DNA from: Rhabditoides inermis
Taxonomy: Eukaryota > Nematoda > Chromadorea > Rhabditida > Rhabditidae
Direction: 5' to 3'
NCBI GenBank assembly: GCA_963966185.1
Contig: CAWZYM010000148.1
Location: 1,807,501 to 1,871,500 of the forward strand
Length of the DNA stretch: 64,000 nucleotides
Made by a program: the position numbers and the translations under genes. Every line of letters starts with the position of its first letter. The first letter of the stretch is position 1. Positions 36,301 to 49,730 of the stretch are shown here, piece by piece. The notes beneath the pieces are model-generated. The model had not been told where the DNA came from and did not search any database. It saw only the letters and a list, made by a program, of their open reading frames with translations.

Positions 36301-36998
36301 TTTTTTTCAGAAACGCTTTTTGACAATGAGCTTCAAACAGTAACGTTTTCCGCAATTCAGAGCTGCAAGGTAATGCAATACGTTTCACATCAACAACAAG
36401 AACACGATATGCACCATGAAAAGCAATCTCGCCTATTCAAGGACGCTTACTGCACTATTTACTTCTTTTACTTACTATTATGGTTTTGTTAGTAACCAAT
36501 TCATACAATGTTTTTCACGCCGCTGTTTAGAGCGCCTTATTTTGTCAACCAATTCTACGAAAGACAATATGGAATACTCTTGCTTCCCATCTTGTCTTTC
36601 ATTGGTTTGCGAGAACCGGATAAATGTTGAATTTTTTTTATCAAATTTACCATTAAATGTGACGCTAGCTGCTAATTAGAGCGTGGAAAGAATGAGGAAT
36701 CGCAGAACTTATTTTGTAAACCAATTCTATGAAAGACAAGAAGGCACTGACCCTTGCCGCAGTCTCCAATGCGGCGGGGAACCAGTTGCCCTCGCTCGCC
36801 TTGTTCAGAACACCCACACCCGTGCCGGTCAGCTGGAGCGCACCCTGCGCCAGCTGGTACACTGCAAGCATGTCGTGGCGGGACCAGGAAAAGGTAAGAG
36901 AAGGAGTCTACTGTCTTGTTTTTGATTAAGAACAATTGGTAAGTATCGTTGCAGTCTCTATATGAGGTGATTAGTGAGATAAACGTAACATCAACAAT

Positions 36999-37038
<40 letters not shown>

Positions 37039-37386
37039 GCACACTGTCCGATCTGTCCGAGTGCTCCGGCGGCGGACGATGCTGCAGAAGCTCCACTGCT
37101 CGCGCCACCCAGACCGGCTGGAATGGATAGAGGGTGAGTGATACTTCAATCTGATATCAGTCCACAAATGATTCGAGACAAGTAGGTGAGAGACCACACT
37201 GCACACCACGGTTCAACAAATGCATGACCAACTTCCTTGCCAAAAAACATAAACCTAAACAGAGAACAGTTCCATCCGCTCACCGGAGATGGCAGGTCCG
37301 AGGAATGACGTGGCGAGGGAGGCAATCTCAGCGAACTGCGCCCCCGCCAAGGGAAGCAAGAGAAGAAGCGGGAGCACACTGCGCAT
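29301..37386 (-). CDS. secreted Gly- then Gln-rich protein, 28 exons (841 aa)
   Basis: Exons 37386..37284, 37117..37043, 36861..36752, 35350..35257, 35177..35046, 34945..34828, 34765..34705, 34658..34578, 34044..33982, 33922..33866, 33744..33682, 33474..33403, 33326..33231, 33017..32934, 32737..32687, 32273..32208, 31997..31887, 31816..31745, 31630..31592, 31387..31316, 31071..30790, 30744..30707, 30653..30618, 30547..30505, 30372..30304, 30122..30075, 29911..29711, 29489..29301; every junction is in phase. Signal peptide MRSVLPLLLLLPLAGAQ. Order: small Ala/Gly/Leu region, Gly-rich region (100-170), acidic Glu/Asp/Thr region (170-350), a conserved-looking helix pair (NLSRLIAALQKSGLKPEEIE), then Gln-rich sequence with about 25 Gln-Ala repeats, and a tail ending QQFFFQQPYFG. 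Resembles nematode Q/N-rich secreted proteins (pqn/abu class) in composition only. Intron 20 starts with GC. Function unknown; extracellular matrix is a guess. Confidence 0.83.
32340..32640 (+). repeat. three ~100-bp tandem units carrying TACGTTTCA
   Basis: In intron 15 of the Gln-rich gene. Each unit has GCATCGG-like, ACGAAAAT, AATTCAT, AGCCATACGTTTCA and TGCTTATT in the same order; sequence after TGCTTATT differs between units. Confidence 0.75.
35351..36400 (+). repeat. intron with four ATACGTTTCACATCAACAAC copies
   Basis: In intron 3 of the Gln-rich gene. Motif starts at 35357, 35526, 35658 and 36379 and is followed by a shared ACAAGAA. The copies near 35480 and 36350 share about 80 bp including GCAAGGTAATGCAATACG, so the intron grew by internal duplication. 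Confidence 0.8.
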
Positions 37387-37439
37387 ACCCCTGAAGGAAC
37401 ATGTTGTTACTGTGCAGGCGACAAACAACAACAACAACA

Positions 37440-39454
<2,015 letters not shown>

Positions 39455-39567
39455 CTAGAAGAGGAGGGCGTAGAGGGAGACGGCGACGGCCGACAGAAGA
39501 GACACTCCGGTGGCGGCGTTGCAGGGCTCACCCTGAAAAGAGAGGGAGGTTGAGAGAGAGAGAGAGG

Positions 39568-39600
<33 letters not shown>

Positions 39601-41366
39601 AGGACGCACGTTGTTCTCGTTCTGGCACTGGTAGTAGAACATGGAGATGCCCCAGTTGCCCGTCTTCTTCTGTCCGTCCAGCTTGTCTCCAGTGTACGCG
39701 CACTCGCGAATCACGGTGTGCTCCTCGCCCACGTTCTGCAAATTGACATCATCTACACTATCGAACATTAAAAAAACATTCTTGGCCACAGAAGTACACA
39801 CTGACTGTTCACGAGTTGAAGGGCGACCAGACTATTACGATACGCCATAATTTTATTTGTTTCACTTATTAAAAGTTTCAAAATCATACGATAGAAGGTA
39901 ATATTTCACTGTCTACCCCTCGTTAATGTTTTAACAAACAGTCATCGTCAACAAATCGAAAGTGAGACATCTTAAAGTGCATTAGCTTATGTTGTGTGAA
40001 ACAGCCCGATGGATGGAGGGGATATGTTTTGAAAAGATTATTCTAGTTGATATGCACTAGATATTCTAGCTCTGCTTGTGCTTGTATTCTTGACGAGCAC
40101 CATTCTGGAATCATGGAATGGGCTCCATCTTGGCTCATGATAACAATCGAACAATCAAACATTTTTGGAGAGATAAGTAAAGTACATATAATATGAAGCG
40201 TACAAAAAGAAAACAAACAATAAGATAAAAGTTTCAATCAGTTTATATTTGAAAACAAATTTGATCTACCATACCTGGATGATCTTCCTGCATCCGACGG
40301 CCTTGCTCTTGGCGAAGGTTCCAGAGGACAGCACAGGGCACGTCTGCAAGCAATCAATAAATCAATAAGAGAGAAAGAAAGAGTAGAGAGAGAAAGAGGA
40401 GAGAGAGAGAGAGAGAAGAGAGAGAAAGAGAGGGGAGAGAGGGGAGAGATAGGGAGAGAGTGGAGAAAGAGAGGGAGAGAGAGGGAGAGAGAGGGAGAGA
40501 GAGACAGAGAGACAGAGAGACAGAGAGACAGAGAGACAGAGAGACAGAGGGAGAGAGAGGGAGAGAGAGAGACAGAGAGAGAGAGAGGGAGGGAGAGAGT
40601 GGAGAGAGAGTGGAGACAGAGAGGGAGAGAGAGGGAGAGAGAGAGGGAGAGAGAGGGAGAGAGAGGGAGAGAGAGAGAGGGAGAGAGAGAGAGATGCGCA
40701 CCTTGATGTACTTCTTGTCGAGGGTGTCGGTCTCACCGCAAGCCTTCTCGGCAGCCACTCCAGAGTTGCACTGATAGCACTTAGTGTCAGCACTGCAAAT
40801 AGGACACCGTACTGAATTATTCCGTAATAAATAAACTTTGTTAACGTATTTCTGAACAAAGTTCAATTAAAAGTGTAATTTCCATAATCCGTACTGCTAA
40901 ATTAGTTCCGCGTTTCTAAGTGGTATCATCTGCTCCGCTCCTCTTCGCTTCGGTGATAATCAAACAGTCAAACACAAACAAGCTACTTTTCTCCCATCCC
41001 TCTCCGTCTCTCAACTGTGCACAGTCTCTCGCCGCCGGCTGACCCTCCTTCACCTCTCCTCAAACCAACGTAAGCGGATCAAATAACTACCGTCTCTCTC
41101 AAAGACCGAGAGAGACGAGACAACACTAAACGACTCGCGCTCTGGCATACACAAACCAATTTGCAACTTGAAATCACCGTGAAAAGAGAATTACGTACAA
41201 ATGAAGTCGACAAACTTATGTATCGATCTCTCCGAAATTCATGGTTGCAAAGAGAAATGCCAAATGAAGAGTTTTCTTACAATAAAAATAAGCGAATAAT
41301 TCGAACTCACGTGGCGTAGGCAGCGAGGGCCAGCAAGACAGTGGCGGAGAGGACGAAACGATGCAT
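39455..41366 (-). CDS. Ly6/quiver-like GPI-anchored surface protein (139 aa)
   Basis: Exons 41366..41311, 40792..40702, 40343..40275, 39735..39610, 39532..39455, in phase. Signal peptide MHRFVLSATVLLALAAYAT is followed by KCYQCNSG, ACGETDTLDKKYIKTCP, AVGCRKIIQN, VIRECAYTG, MFYYQCQNENNGEPCN, then a hydrophobic C-terminal segment (VSLLSAVAVSLYALLF) typical of a GPI signal. The C..C start, CRK(I/K), REC and terminal CN are marks of the invertebrate sleepless/quiver branch of the Ly6/uPAR fold, which modulates channels or receptors at the cell surface. Ten cysteines fit a three-finger fold. Which receptor it meets is unknown. Confidence 0.85.
40370..40696. repeat. (GAGA/GACAGA) purine tract
   Basis: A 327-bp GA-rich low-complexity block filling intron 2 of the Ly6-like gene next to its donor. 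Confidence 0.9.
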
Positions 41367-42574
41367 GGCTACAACAAACAAGTAAACAACCAGTAAACAA
41401 TACACAAACAACCAAAACGCCAAACAACGCGCCGACACATTAGACGAGCTAATTTTAGACACATTGAGCGACATGATAGCCGTCGAAAAAGGAGAAGGTC
41501 GCGTAATGGGACACAGTAACATGTGAACTCTCTCCTTCGGAAACGAGAGATCGAATCGCTACTTGACAGTACTGTGGACGCTGCGCAGTGATGCGCGACT
41601 CAATAAAACGTCAGCAACGCTATGCAGACTCTACTATCACTGATAAGAAGGTTTTAATAGCCGCGCCTCGAAAATAGATCGATATTGATAAGCTCTAGCG
41701 CTGAACTATTCAACACGTTATGGAGGGAGGCCAAAAGAGGTGAGCATTCATGGAAGAGAGAGCGAGAGATAGAGAGAGAGAGAGATTCGAGGACACCCAT
41801 ACAGGTTGACCGGAAAATGACACCCGTCTGTCAAACATACTGGGTCTATAATTGACTTGACAGCAGTTCAGTGCAATGTAGAAGATCGATGGGGTGAAAT
41901 TGAAACAGCTCAAGTAAAGAAGGCATTCCGAACAGAGAAACAGCAACAATACATCGTGAATCAGTCCTACACAGTCGAAACAGCAAAAAAAAACGAGCGC
42001 AGACAGAAAATTGGAAAGAAATGTGGGAAGGCCCGCACCAGGCAACTACTCTCTCGCATACACTGAGAGGTCTCAGCTTATGTCCTATCTCTCTCCCTCA
42101 CTCCATCTATCGATCCGACGAGAGTGTGTACACAAGGTGGAGAGCGCAGACAGAGAGCAAGATAGAAGGTGAGAGAGTACACCGAGCAGATGCCAGCGCC
42201 AGACACTGGACAAAGCGATCCGTGAAGTGTGTGATATCACTATCAGGCCATCGTACTGCTACAACCTACCTGTACAATTTTGCAGCGTTAAATAATAGCC
42301 CACCAGAGACTCTCCATGCATGGCTGAATACGCTTGCCACTCAGAAAACGACGACCTCCAAACTCTCGACGCGTGAAAATCGAAGCAGCCGCGCAGTGTC
42401 GAAAATTCAAAAGCGACGAGTGAAGTGGGGCTCGAAACATTATTATCAAGCGAGTGCGAATAGAAATTCCCAAGAACTACTCTAGACAACAACAGAGAAC
42501 AATGTGTGTGCCGGGGTGGACCCGTGGAGAAACTGTGCCGAGGCTCGCAAACAATCAATCGATAATGTGGAAGG
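41367..42574. other. upstream region of the Ly6-like gene
   Basis: No exon chain supported on either strand; several short open frames without similarity. Includes the 3' flank of NAA50. Confidence 0.4.
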
Positions 42575-43689
42575 CTAGTCGCGGATCTTTTTGACGAGGA
42601 TGAAGGCGCTGTCGGGCTCGATCCTCTTGTAGTACTTCTCGGCCACGCCCGCCTTCTCGAAGCCGTAGCGAGAGTAGAACTCGACGGCAGTCTCGTTGTT
42701 CACCTGCAGGTACATGTCTCTCTCTCTCCAACTCTCTCTATATCTAAACCTCTCTCTCTCTCACCTGCACGTGGAGGTACAGACACTGGATGGACGAGTC
42801 CTTCTCGCACAGCGACAACACGTGGTCGACCAGCTTCTTGCCCACTCCTAGCCTGAAACAAGCATGGTTACACGGACTTCTTGGAATAAGTGTGCACAAA
42901 ATTGCACATAGTCAATAATGATCTAAAAAGTAACGGAATCGACTGACTTCCTGTAGGGCGCGAGGGTGCCGAGGGTCATGATGTAGAGGGCCTTTTTTCC
43001 CTCGTACGCGTCGATGCGACACGCAACTGCGCCCACGACGATGTCGTTGAGGTACGCCAGCTGCACCAGCTCGCCCGCCGTCACCACCTGCACAACCAGT
43101 GAGTATGGTTGTTTGTTGTTTATTAGCATCATTTCGACATGTCTAGCATAGGGAATGGTAACAGTGCGGCAATGTCCTTACTATAACTACTGCTAGCAGT
43201 AGTTATACAATAATGAAAAGGTTAAATGTAAAACGTCGCACTCACGTCCTTGTAGAACTTGTCGTTATAGGAGACGGGGAACAACGCCTGGTTCAAGCGC
43301 TTCAGCTGCTGAAAAGGAGGGAGAATATACAAAACAAGCACTTGTAACAAGTATCACACAAGGCCCATTTTGAAACTGTTGTTCACTAGCACTTTCTCAA
43401 TATAGATAGGACATGACATGTGCCCAAGTTTCAAACGACAGCGTACGTAGATGTAAAACGTGAACGAGACTCACGAGGACATTGTGGTGGGTGATCTGCC
43501 CCAGGACGATGTCGCAACGACCCGCCAGCTTCTTCTGCATATTTTACTTTTATTTCAAGAATGCAAATTACAGGGATATCATTGATACGTAAAAAGAATT
43601 TCAAAATAAGATTTTCATCTCACCTTTCCTCCTCCGTTGATGGTCAAGTTCTTGACCTCTTGTACGGGAGCCTCGACGGCGGGGGCCAT
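42575..43689 (-). CDS. NAA50: N-alpha-acetyltransferase 50 (181 aa)
   Basis: Exons 43689..43624, 43534..43475, 43308..43246, 43087..42948, 42852..42765, 42703..42575. GNAT fold close to human NAA50 (169 aa): ITHHNVLQLKRLNQALFPVS, YNDKFYKD, GAVACRID, LYIMTLGTLAPYRKLGVGKK (acetyl-CoA pyrophosphate loop), LYLHVQVNNETAVEFYSRYG with the catalytic His of LHVQ, and YYKRIEPDSAFIL. It acetylates N-terminal Met of nascent chains and in other animals is needed for sister-chromatid cohesion with NatA. A 15-residue N-terminal extension (VEAPVQEVKNLTING) is unusual. TTGCAG two bases before the ATG suggests trans-splicing. Divergent from the HP1-like gene 195 bp away. Confidence 0.93.
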
Positions 43690-43884
43690 TACTGCAATAC
43701 TGGAACAATAAAACTTCAATAAACAAACTGTCAACAAATAAATAAACAAACGAAAGCGAAAAGATGTTTATTTCCCGTCAGTCAAAATGGTTGCAAGGAT
43801 TTCCCGCACAAAAGTGTTCTGACTTCGGAATTTATTCAACTATTTTTTTATTGATTTTTATTGCACCTTTCAGTTCAAATACAA
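43690..43884. promoter_or_regulatory. divergent promoter between NAA50 and the HP1-like gene
   Basis: 195 bp separate the two start codons; it must hold both promoters unless one is inside a leader intron. AT-rich, with acceptor-like CTTTCAG at 43873 on the HP1 side. Confidence 0.55.
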
Positions 43885-45819
43885 ATGGAATCCCCTCCCG
43901 ATACTGCTTATCCGTCGTACGACGTTAGTTTGTATGACATGTCCTAGACTGCATGTATGCTTGCTAATGCACAGAGAGATTCACCAGCAGCCTTGTGTTT
44001 GTTTCTTCTCACCATCTCACCTTGTATCTGTTGTAACCAGTAGGTGTTCCATCACTGTTTCATTTCAGCAGCCTCGACTCACCTTCAAGTTTTCTCGACC
44101 TAAAGAGGACGTTGAAATGGACTCGGTCATAGTCGACGAGAACGAGGAGCGCGTGGTAGGTAGTTGGTATGATAGTATTGTTACTTGTTAATTTAGACTC
44201 CGGACAAGGGCAACGTCTCGGACGCCGAGGGCGCGGTAGGTGTGCACCGTTGTGCGTTCGTTCACATCGTCCAAGTGTCGTTTAGAACTCCTCGCCTCCG
44301 AAGAAAGATCGTGCGCGTCGCGACGCCGCCGAGCAGAGCATCGACAACACGACGCACGACGACGAGGAGGAAGAGGAGGATCCTCCCTCGGGAGACGACG
44401 TCACCGAGGAGGTGTATGAGGTGGAGAAGATATTGGACGAGCGCGGCTCCGGCAAGAAGAAGGAGTACAAGGTATAACACCTTTGTAGAATGTATAGTAC
44501 TAAATGGTGTGTTTGAGGTGAAGTGGAAGGGCTACGGCCCTGAGTACGACACGTGGGAGCCGGCGGAGAATCTCTTGGAGTCGGCAGCCGAGGCGATCAA
44601 GGCGTACCAGAGGAAAAGCGCCGGCGGCAGCAGCAAGAAGACCCCTGTAAGTCATTATTGCAGGGATGAAGGATTAGCATAGTTATAAATCAAGTTCCCA
44701 GTCCTCATTTTGAAATGGGCATCTGAATTTTAAGAGAAGAATATTAAAACAGGAAGTGACAGTTTACCCTGATTAGACTGTTTAAAAGAATGCATCATTG
44801 TTATAGGGCCGCCCCAAGTCTGCGAAGAAGGAGCCTTCGTCGTCATCGAAGAAGAAGGACAGGGAGTTCACGCTCCCCCAGGGCGATCAGAGCAGCGACG
44901 AGGAAGAGGAGTCGCCCAAGAAGTGAGGACATTTGTTATATACACATTTTATCATTACATTTGTATTCTCACAGGCGTCATCCCACAAAGGCCGCTCTGA
45001 AGGCGTTTGACGAGCCTAAGCTCATCGTTCGTAGTGTGAGTGATAAATGTTCCAAGTTCTAAGATGAAACATTTCTTTCAGGGTCCCTCGGAGGTGCAGA
45101 AGAACCGCGCTGGTTGGCTGTTTGAGAACGACAGTGATGACTCGGACAGTGACGACGAATCGAAGAAGGCAAAGAAGGAGAAGAAGGCCACGGAGGAGAA
45201 GGCGGTAGATCAGCCTCGGAAGGAGAAGAGCCCTTCGCTCTCTATCTCCTCGATGAACGGGTCAGCCAGGAAGGAATCGAAAAGGGACAAGAAGAGGCGC
45301 GAGGAGAAGGAGAGGAAGGAGCGCCGCGAGCAGGAGAAGACACTCAAGCGCGCGGCCGAAGAGAAGCTCGTCAAGGAGGAGGACGACGAGCACCCCGTCA
45401 GGAAGAGGGTGAGTGTCGAGATTTATTGATTAGTGTCACTGTGATGTGTTGAGGGCCGTGGATCGTCGTCGGAACGTGTCGTCTCGTCGAGCGCTGTCAA
45501 CGGAGCCCCGCGTGAGTTGGAGATGTGTTACTGGTTACTGGTTACTGCAGTTGTGAATGCGACTGTTGCAGCGAGGAGCGACGCGACTGTGGAGGTTGTG
45601 GGAATGGCGCGCGTCGACGGCGAGACAATGGTGGCAATCAAGGAGTACGGCAGCGAGCCGCGAATCGTCTCCATCAAGGGTAAGTAGTTTGTAGTATCGT
45701 ATTGTTGACTGTTGTAGTATACAGTATGTACTTTTGGTTCAGATGCGTACGAGAAGAACGCGTGGGGACTTGTGAAGTACTTGATCGACAAGGCCGACTT
45801 TGGAGGCTCGAGCAGGTGA
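43885..45819 (+). CDS. HP1-like chromodomain/chromoshadow protein with long charged linker (408 aa)
   Basis: Exons 43885..43923, 44069..44155, 44197..44235, 44286..44471, 44518..44646, 44807..44922, 44975..45035, 45082..45408, 45454..45511, 45572..45679, 45743..45819. Chromodomain about residues 96-150: EEVYEVEKILDERG, VKWKGYGPEYDTWEPAENL; aromatic cage Tyr99, Trp120, Tyr123 all present, so H3K9me binding is expected. An acidic run (DDEEEEED) precedes it, as in HP1. A 200-residue Lys/Glu/Ser-rich linker follows. Residues about 350-402 (VVGMARVDGETMVAIKEYG, then WGLVKYLIDKADF) match the chromoshadow dimerisation domain. Animal HP1 is usually 170-220 aa, so this is a long form; nuclear heterochromatin factor. 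Confidence 0.86.
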
Positions 45820-46204
45820 AGGAGCTGCCATCTGTATTCTATGCATATCGTCATATCCAATCCATCCCAGTTGACAGAGATCTAGCCAGTACTTGTGTAG
45901 TATAACTACTAGATACGCACCATTTGTGAATTTGTTGCATTATGAATTCTATACTCGGTCTACTGTATGTTGTTTATGCGGTTTCAATTTCTTGGTCTCA
46001 AGTTGTTATACATGTGTATCGTTCTCTCGTGTTGTACATGTTTTTGGTTGAGTTCAGCGATGAAAGATAAAGTTGTTGTGAAATTTATTGTGCGCATGTG
46101 GATTACGGTAGGCGGCATTTGCATCGCCCGAGATTATGATCTGGTTTGCGCGCGGGTCGGACTATTCTCTGGACAGTGTGGCCTTTCGGCAACAAGTGTA
46201 TCAA
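45820..46204. other. 3' flank of HP1-like gene
   Basis: AT-rich; no feature beyond the expected 3' UTR. Confidence 0.4.
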
Positions 46205-46276
46205 GCGTCTGTGGTGTAATGGTCAGCATGGATGCCTTCCAAGCATTCGACGGGGGTTCGATTCCCCCCAGACGCA
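46205..46276 (+). tRNA. tRNA-Gly (anticodon TCC)
   Basis: 72-nt cloverleaf. Acceptor stem GCGTCTG pairs with CAGACGC before the discriminator A. D arm GTGTAATGGTCAGC is box A; anticodon stem TGCCTTCCAAGCA has TCC in the loop; T arm GGGGGTTCGATTCCCCC contains box B GGTTCGATTCC. No intron. Confidence 0.96.
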
Positions 46277-46765
46277 TAAGTTTTTGCTCGACACATTTTG
46301 ATTAAAAAAACACTTGAAAATTAATTAATAGCTAAAAACAGAAACAACAATTATTTAAAATAATACGATATTTTTCCGTTTGTTTTTTATACATAAGGAA
46401 GCAGCAAATTTAACTTATCCTATGTATCGTATCTATTGTATGGATGAAAGTAAAGATATACACTGTGTTGTACAGGTATATGTTAGCAATGCTTGAGGAC
46501 AGCCGACCGGGACTGTTTCGACTTTGAAGAGAGCAAGAAGAACGAAATCCAGACTCTTGTAATGTGGTGACCTCTCCTCTCTCTCTTTCTGTCTGACCGG
46601 TGTCGGCTGGGGTGAGAGAGAGACAGTGAGTGACACTGTATTGTATCGCCGCCTCTCACTCACTCACTCACTCGCAAGCAAGACTGCCGCTCACTCAATC
46701 GGAAATAAACTGACACCGAGGGGCAAGAAATGCGAGGAGAACACAACCGGACAACCTATAACCTC

Positions 46766-46818
<53 letters not shown>

Positions 46819-47096
46819 CTCAATACGCGCAATCGTTCCTATGTACTCTCCCACGATCCAGTTGCGATCCGGCTATTCTCAGCCCTCAGCGAACAGTTTG
46901 CATATTCATTACTAGTTATCTGGTTTTGCGTGCATCGCTTTCTTTGGAGACGGCGTGTATTGTGGTCATTCAAACCGCCGCAATAGCTCGTGAAGTGGTC
47001 TATTCCTAGCGGCTGATGTGTATTTCTGATAGTTGATAGTGCTGCTTTGCTACTTTTCAAGTTATCTTAATAATTGTTTTTTTTTCAGACTATGCA
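46277..47096. other. spacer
   Basis: (CT)n at 46767-46820. TTTTTTTTCAG at 47089 lies eight bases before the start codon used for the next gene, a probable trans-splice acceptor. Confidence 0.45.
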
Positions 47097-48578
47097 ATGG
47101 GGATAGGCCGGATCGTACCTATCGTTTGTCTATTGCACCTGCCGCTCTCGCTATCGGAGATATTCACTTCAATGGATGGAAAGAGAGATGTCATTTCCAC
47201 AACAACCACAGGTACAGATGAGAATGTACACGTATTCGAGCTGTTCGAATGGAATGCATAGTTCCAACCTTTCTTTCTACTATTGTATTTTGGTTGAGTA
47301 AACTAATAACTATTTCCAAATGTTTTAATTGAATGCATTGAATATATTGCTTGTAATCAGCATGTCATGTTTCTTGATTCTTTATTCTCGCTCGCAGCCC
47401 CGCCGGTGCGCCTTCCCCTCATCCACGATCCGATAGTCGACTCCCACTCCACCCTGTTCTTCTTCGACGCCCCCGCACTCCCGCTCAAGACACGTGAGAC
47501 ATATTGTCTACTTGTTATCGGTCTTCTAAACACAAGATGAAGACCAGTGAAAGATTTTGTAGCCACCAGTTGCAGGCATGCCAATTTTTCCGTGACAGTT
47601 AAATAATACTAGTTTCTGATCCATGTCAAGAGTAGTGTTTAGAACAATATTCAACTGCAGGGGCTAGTATCTGAAACTCTGAAACTATTCCAGGCCGATA
47701 CCACATGCTGCGCCGGGTGAAGTTCGGTCGGAATGTGTTCGGCATCCAGCGGGTGCAGGACGAGCGCACCAGTTCAACTTCACGACCACTGAAGCGCGTC
47801 TACATCGGCACGACAGAGGCGGGCAAGGTGCGGCAGTATTCTGATAAAAATGAGCAAACGGTAGCAGATTTCATAGATCATAGCCATAGCATTTCCTTGA
47901 TAAGAGAACGTCAGTGTGAAGCTGGAGTACAGGTCATTCAGTCTACGCTATAAGAAGCCGGATAGATCAGGGTCTCCATTCCAGGACCTCGCGCGCTCCT
48001 CTCGCCTACACACCTCCAAGGACAAGTTCAGCAAGGCAAAGGTGTTCCAGGCGGCGACGCACCTTGAAAGTACTTCCACCACCCTGCCGCCGCCGATCGT
48101 GCCCGTCAACCAGCCGACGACTACTACCGCTCCCTCATCCACAGAGGTCGCCCCAGCCAGCACCCCTTCCTACCGACACATGGGCGACTCGCACCGCCGA
48201 CCAACCGATGCGGGGTCCAGGAAGACTGTCCGCAGGATAGGAGGGGGATATCCCTACGGGCCTAGGATGAGCACCACGGACTCGAAGGTGAGAGGGAGAT
48301 AGGGAGGGTGAGAGGGAGGCAGGAGGAGGGAAAGAGGGAAGGAGGGATAGAGGCTGAGAAAGAGGAAGAGGGAGAGAGAAAGGAAAAATAGAACGAGAGA
48401 GAGATGAAGAGAGGAAGAGAGAGAGAAATATTTTCAGATCTACGTGGAGAACATTCACAAGTCGCACGCGTTCCACCGCTCCTCCACTGGCAAGCAGTTC
48501 GGGCGCGCTGCGTCTCACCGTGGAAAGAATACTGATGATGGGCGAGGTACACAGTACTGTTACACGTGTACTTTAGTG

Positions 48579-48635
<57 letters not shown>

Positions 48636-49492
48636 GGGGAGAGAGAGATTCAGTGAACGACGGCAGCTCGGGTGCCGACTCCCGCACACCCTACCGGGTG
48701 CAGCCGGGAACTCTGCTGCGCAGTATCGGAGTGAGCAGAAGGAAGGAGAGTGAGTGGGTGTATGATGTATGTTTTGATATGTAGTCAAAGGGATTGCACT
48801 TTGATCTACCACTTTGTTACCGTATTGTCCAGTGACAACCTGTCAGCTTGTTTTGCTGATTCCTCCGGCTCACAGTAGACCGGGTGAGACTGCTAATGGA
48901 AGACGTAACAGCATAGGACAGGCGTGAGCGGAAGGAATAGTCGAGAATGCCAATCGGACGGAATGCTGTTGACATGCACTTGTGAATCTAGAGATCGCCT
49001 TTCCAGAACCGACGGACCATCCACGAGAGACGAGAATGAGCTCACAGGAGATGAACGAGAGTGGGAAGGTGAGGAGAGCGAGAGGGAGAGGGAGGGAGGG
49101 ATGGGGGGAGAGAGAGAGAGAGTGGGAAAGAGGGCGAGAAAGAGAAAAGAAGAGATTGGTAATGGCAGTTAGCCTATTTTTTGTAATGATGCTCAAGTAC
49201 AGTGAGCACCAATGCAGACGAGCAGACGGTTCATCATTCATAGCATAACTATCGCACGCCATCTTTCCAGCTCTCCATCCTGCCCTGGTTCCTAAACCAC
49301 GAGTCGCAGCAGTGTCGCTACTGCTATGCCTACTGGGCGCGGCAGAAGCGGTGAGAGTCGTGATGAATGGGGAAGAAGAAGAAGAAGACGTACTCTTTCA
49401 GTTTCCGTCCATGGAATATCTACAACTTCTGCTGCCGTCAGAAGCTCGTAATGGACACTGTGGACGACTCAAAACAACCGGGTAGCGAGTGA
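47097..49492 (+). CDS. unrecognised secreted basic protein (352 aa)
   Basis: Exons 47097..47211, 47398..47493, 47694..47827, 47985..48287, 48438..48546, 48654..48722, 49007..49068, 49271..49350, 49402..49492. Signal peptide MGIGRIVPIVCLLHLPLSLS. Middle part is rich in Arg, Ser and Thr/Pro with possible dibasic sites. The C-terminus, WFLNHESQQCRYCYAYWARQ, then WNIYNFCCRQK, has five cysteines in two clusters and is the most likely folded part. An ATG five bases upstream opens only a four-codon frame. The donor of exon 6 (GTATCG) is weak but is the only one that keeps phase. AATAAA at 49504. I do not recognise the family; a processed secreted factor is a guess. Confidence 0.7.
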
Positions 49493-49503
49493 AACATGAA
49501 CTT

Positions 49504-49509
49504 AATAAA
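49504..49509 (+). terminator. polyadenylation signal
   Basis: AATAAA 12 bp after the stop of the secreted protein gene; the convergent neuropeptide gene ends 48 bp further on. Confidence 0.6.
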
Positions 49510-49557
49510 CAGTTGTAAACGGTACCCAAACATTTATCTCACATTATATTTTCAAGT

Positions 49558-49687
49558 CTATTCCATGTCGACGTATCGCTTCTTGTCCTCGTTACGCAGG
49601 TAGACAATGTTGGGAAGGCGCAGACCGATACGACGCTTCTGGGGCATCATTGACTGAAAGAGAGGGTTGAGTGGGAGAGAGAGAAGG

Positions 49688-49730
<43 letters not shown>

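Noticed and set aside
35480..36360. Extra exon of the Gln-rich gene at an acceptor-like TTACCTTGCAG
   Set aside because: The sequence is a duplicated intronic repeat, and exons 36752 and 35350 already join in phase zero.
32340..36400. CRISPR-like array of spaced repeats
   Set aside because: Spacing is irregular, repeats are degenerate and the context is a eukaryotic intron.
41857..42485. Open frames upstream of the Ly6-like gene
   Set aside because: No start context, no splice partners and no recognisable protein.
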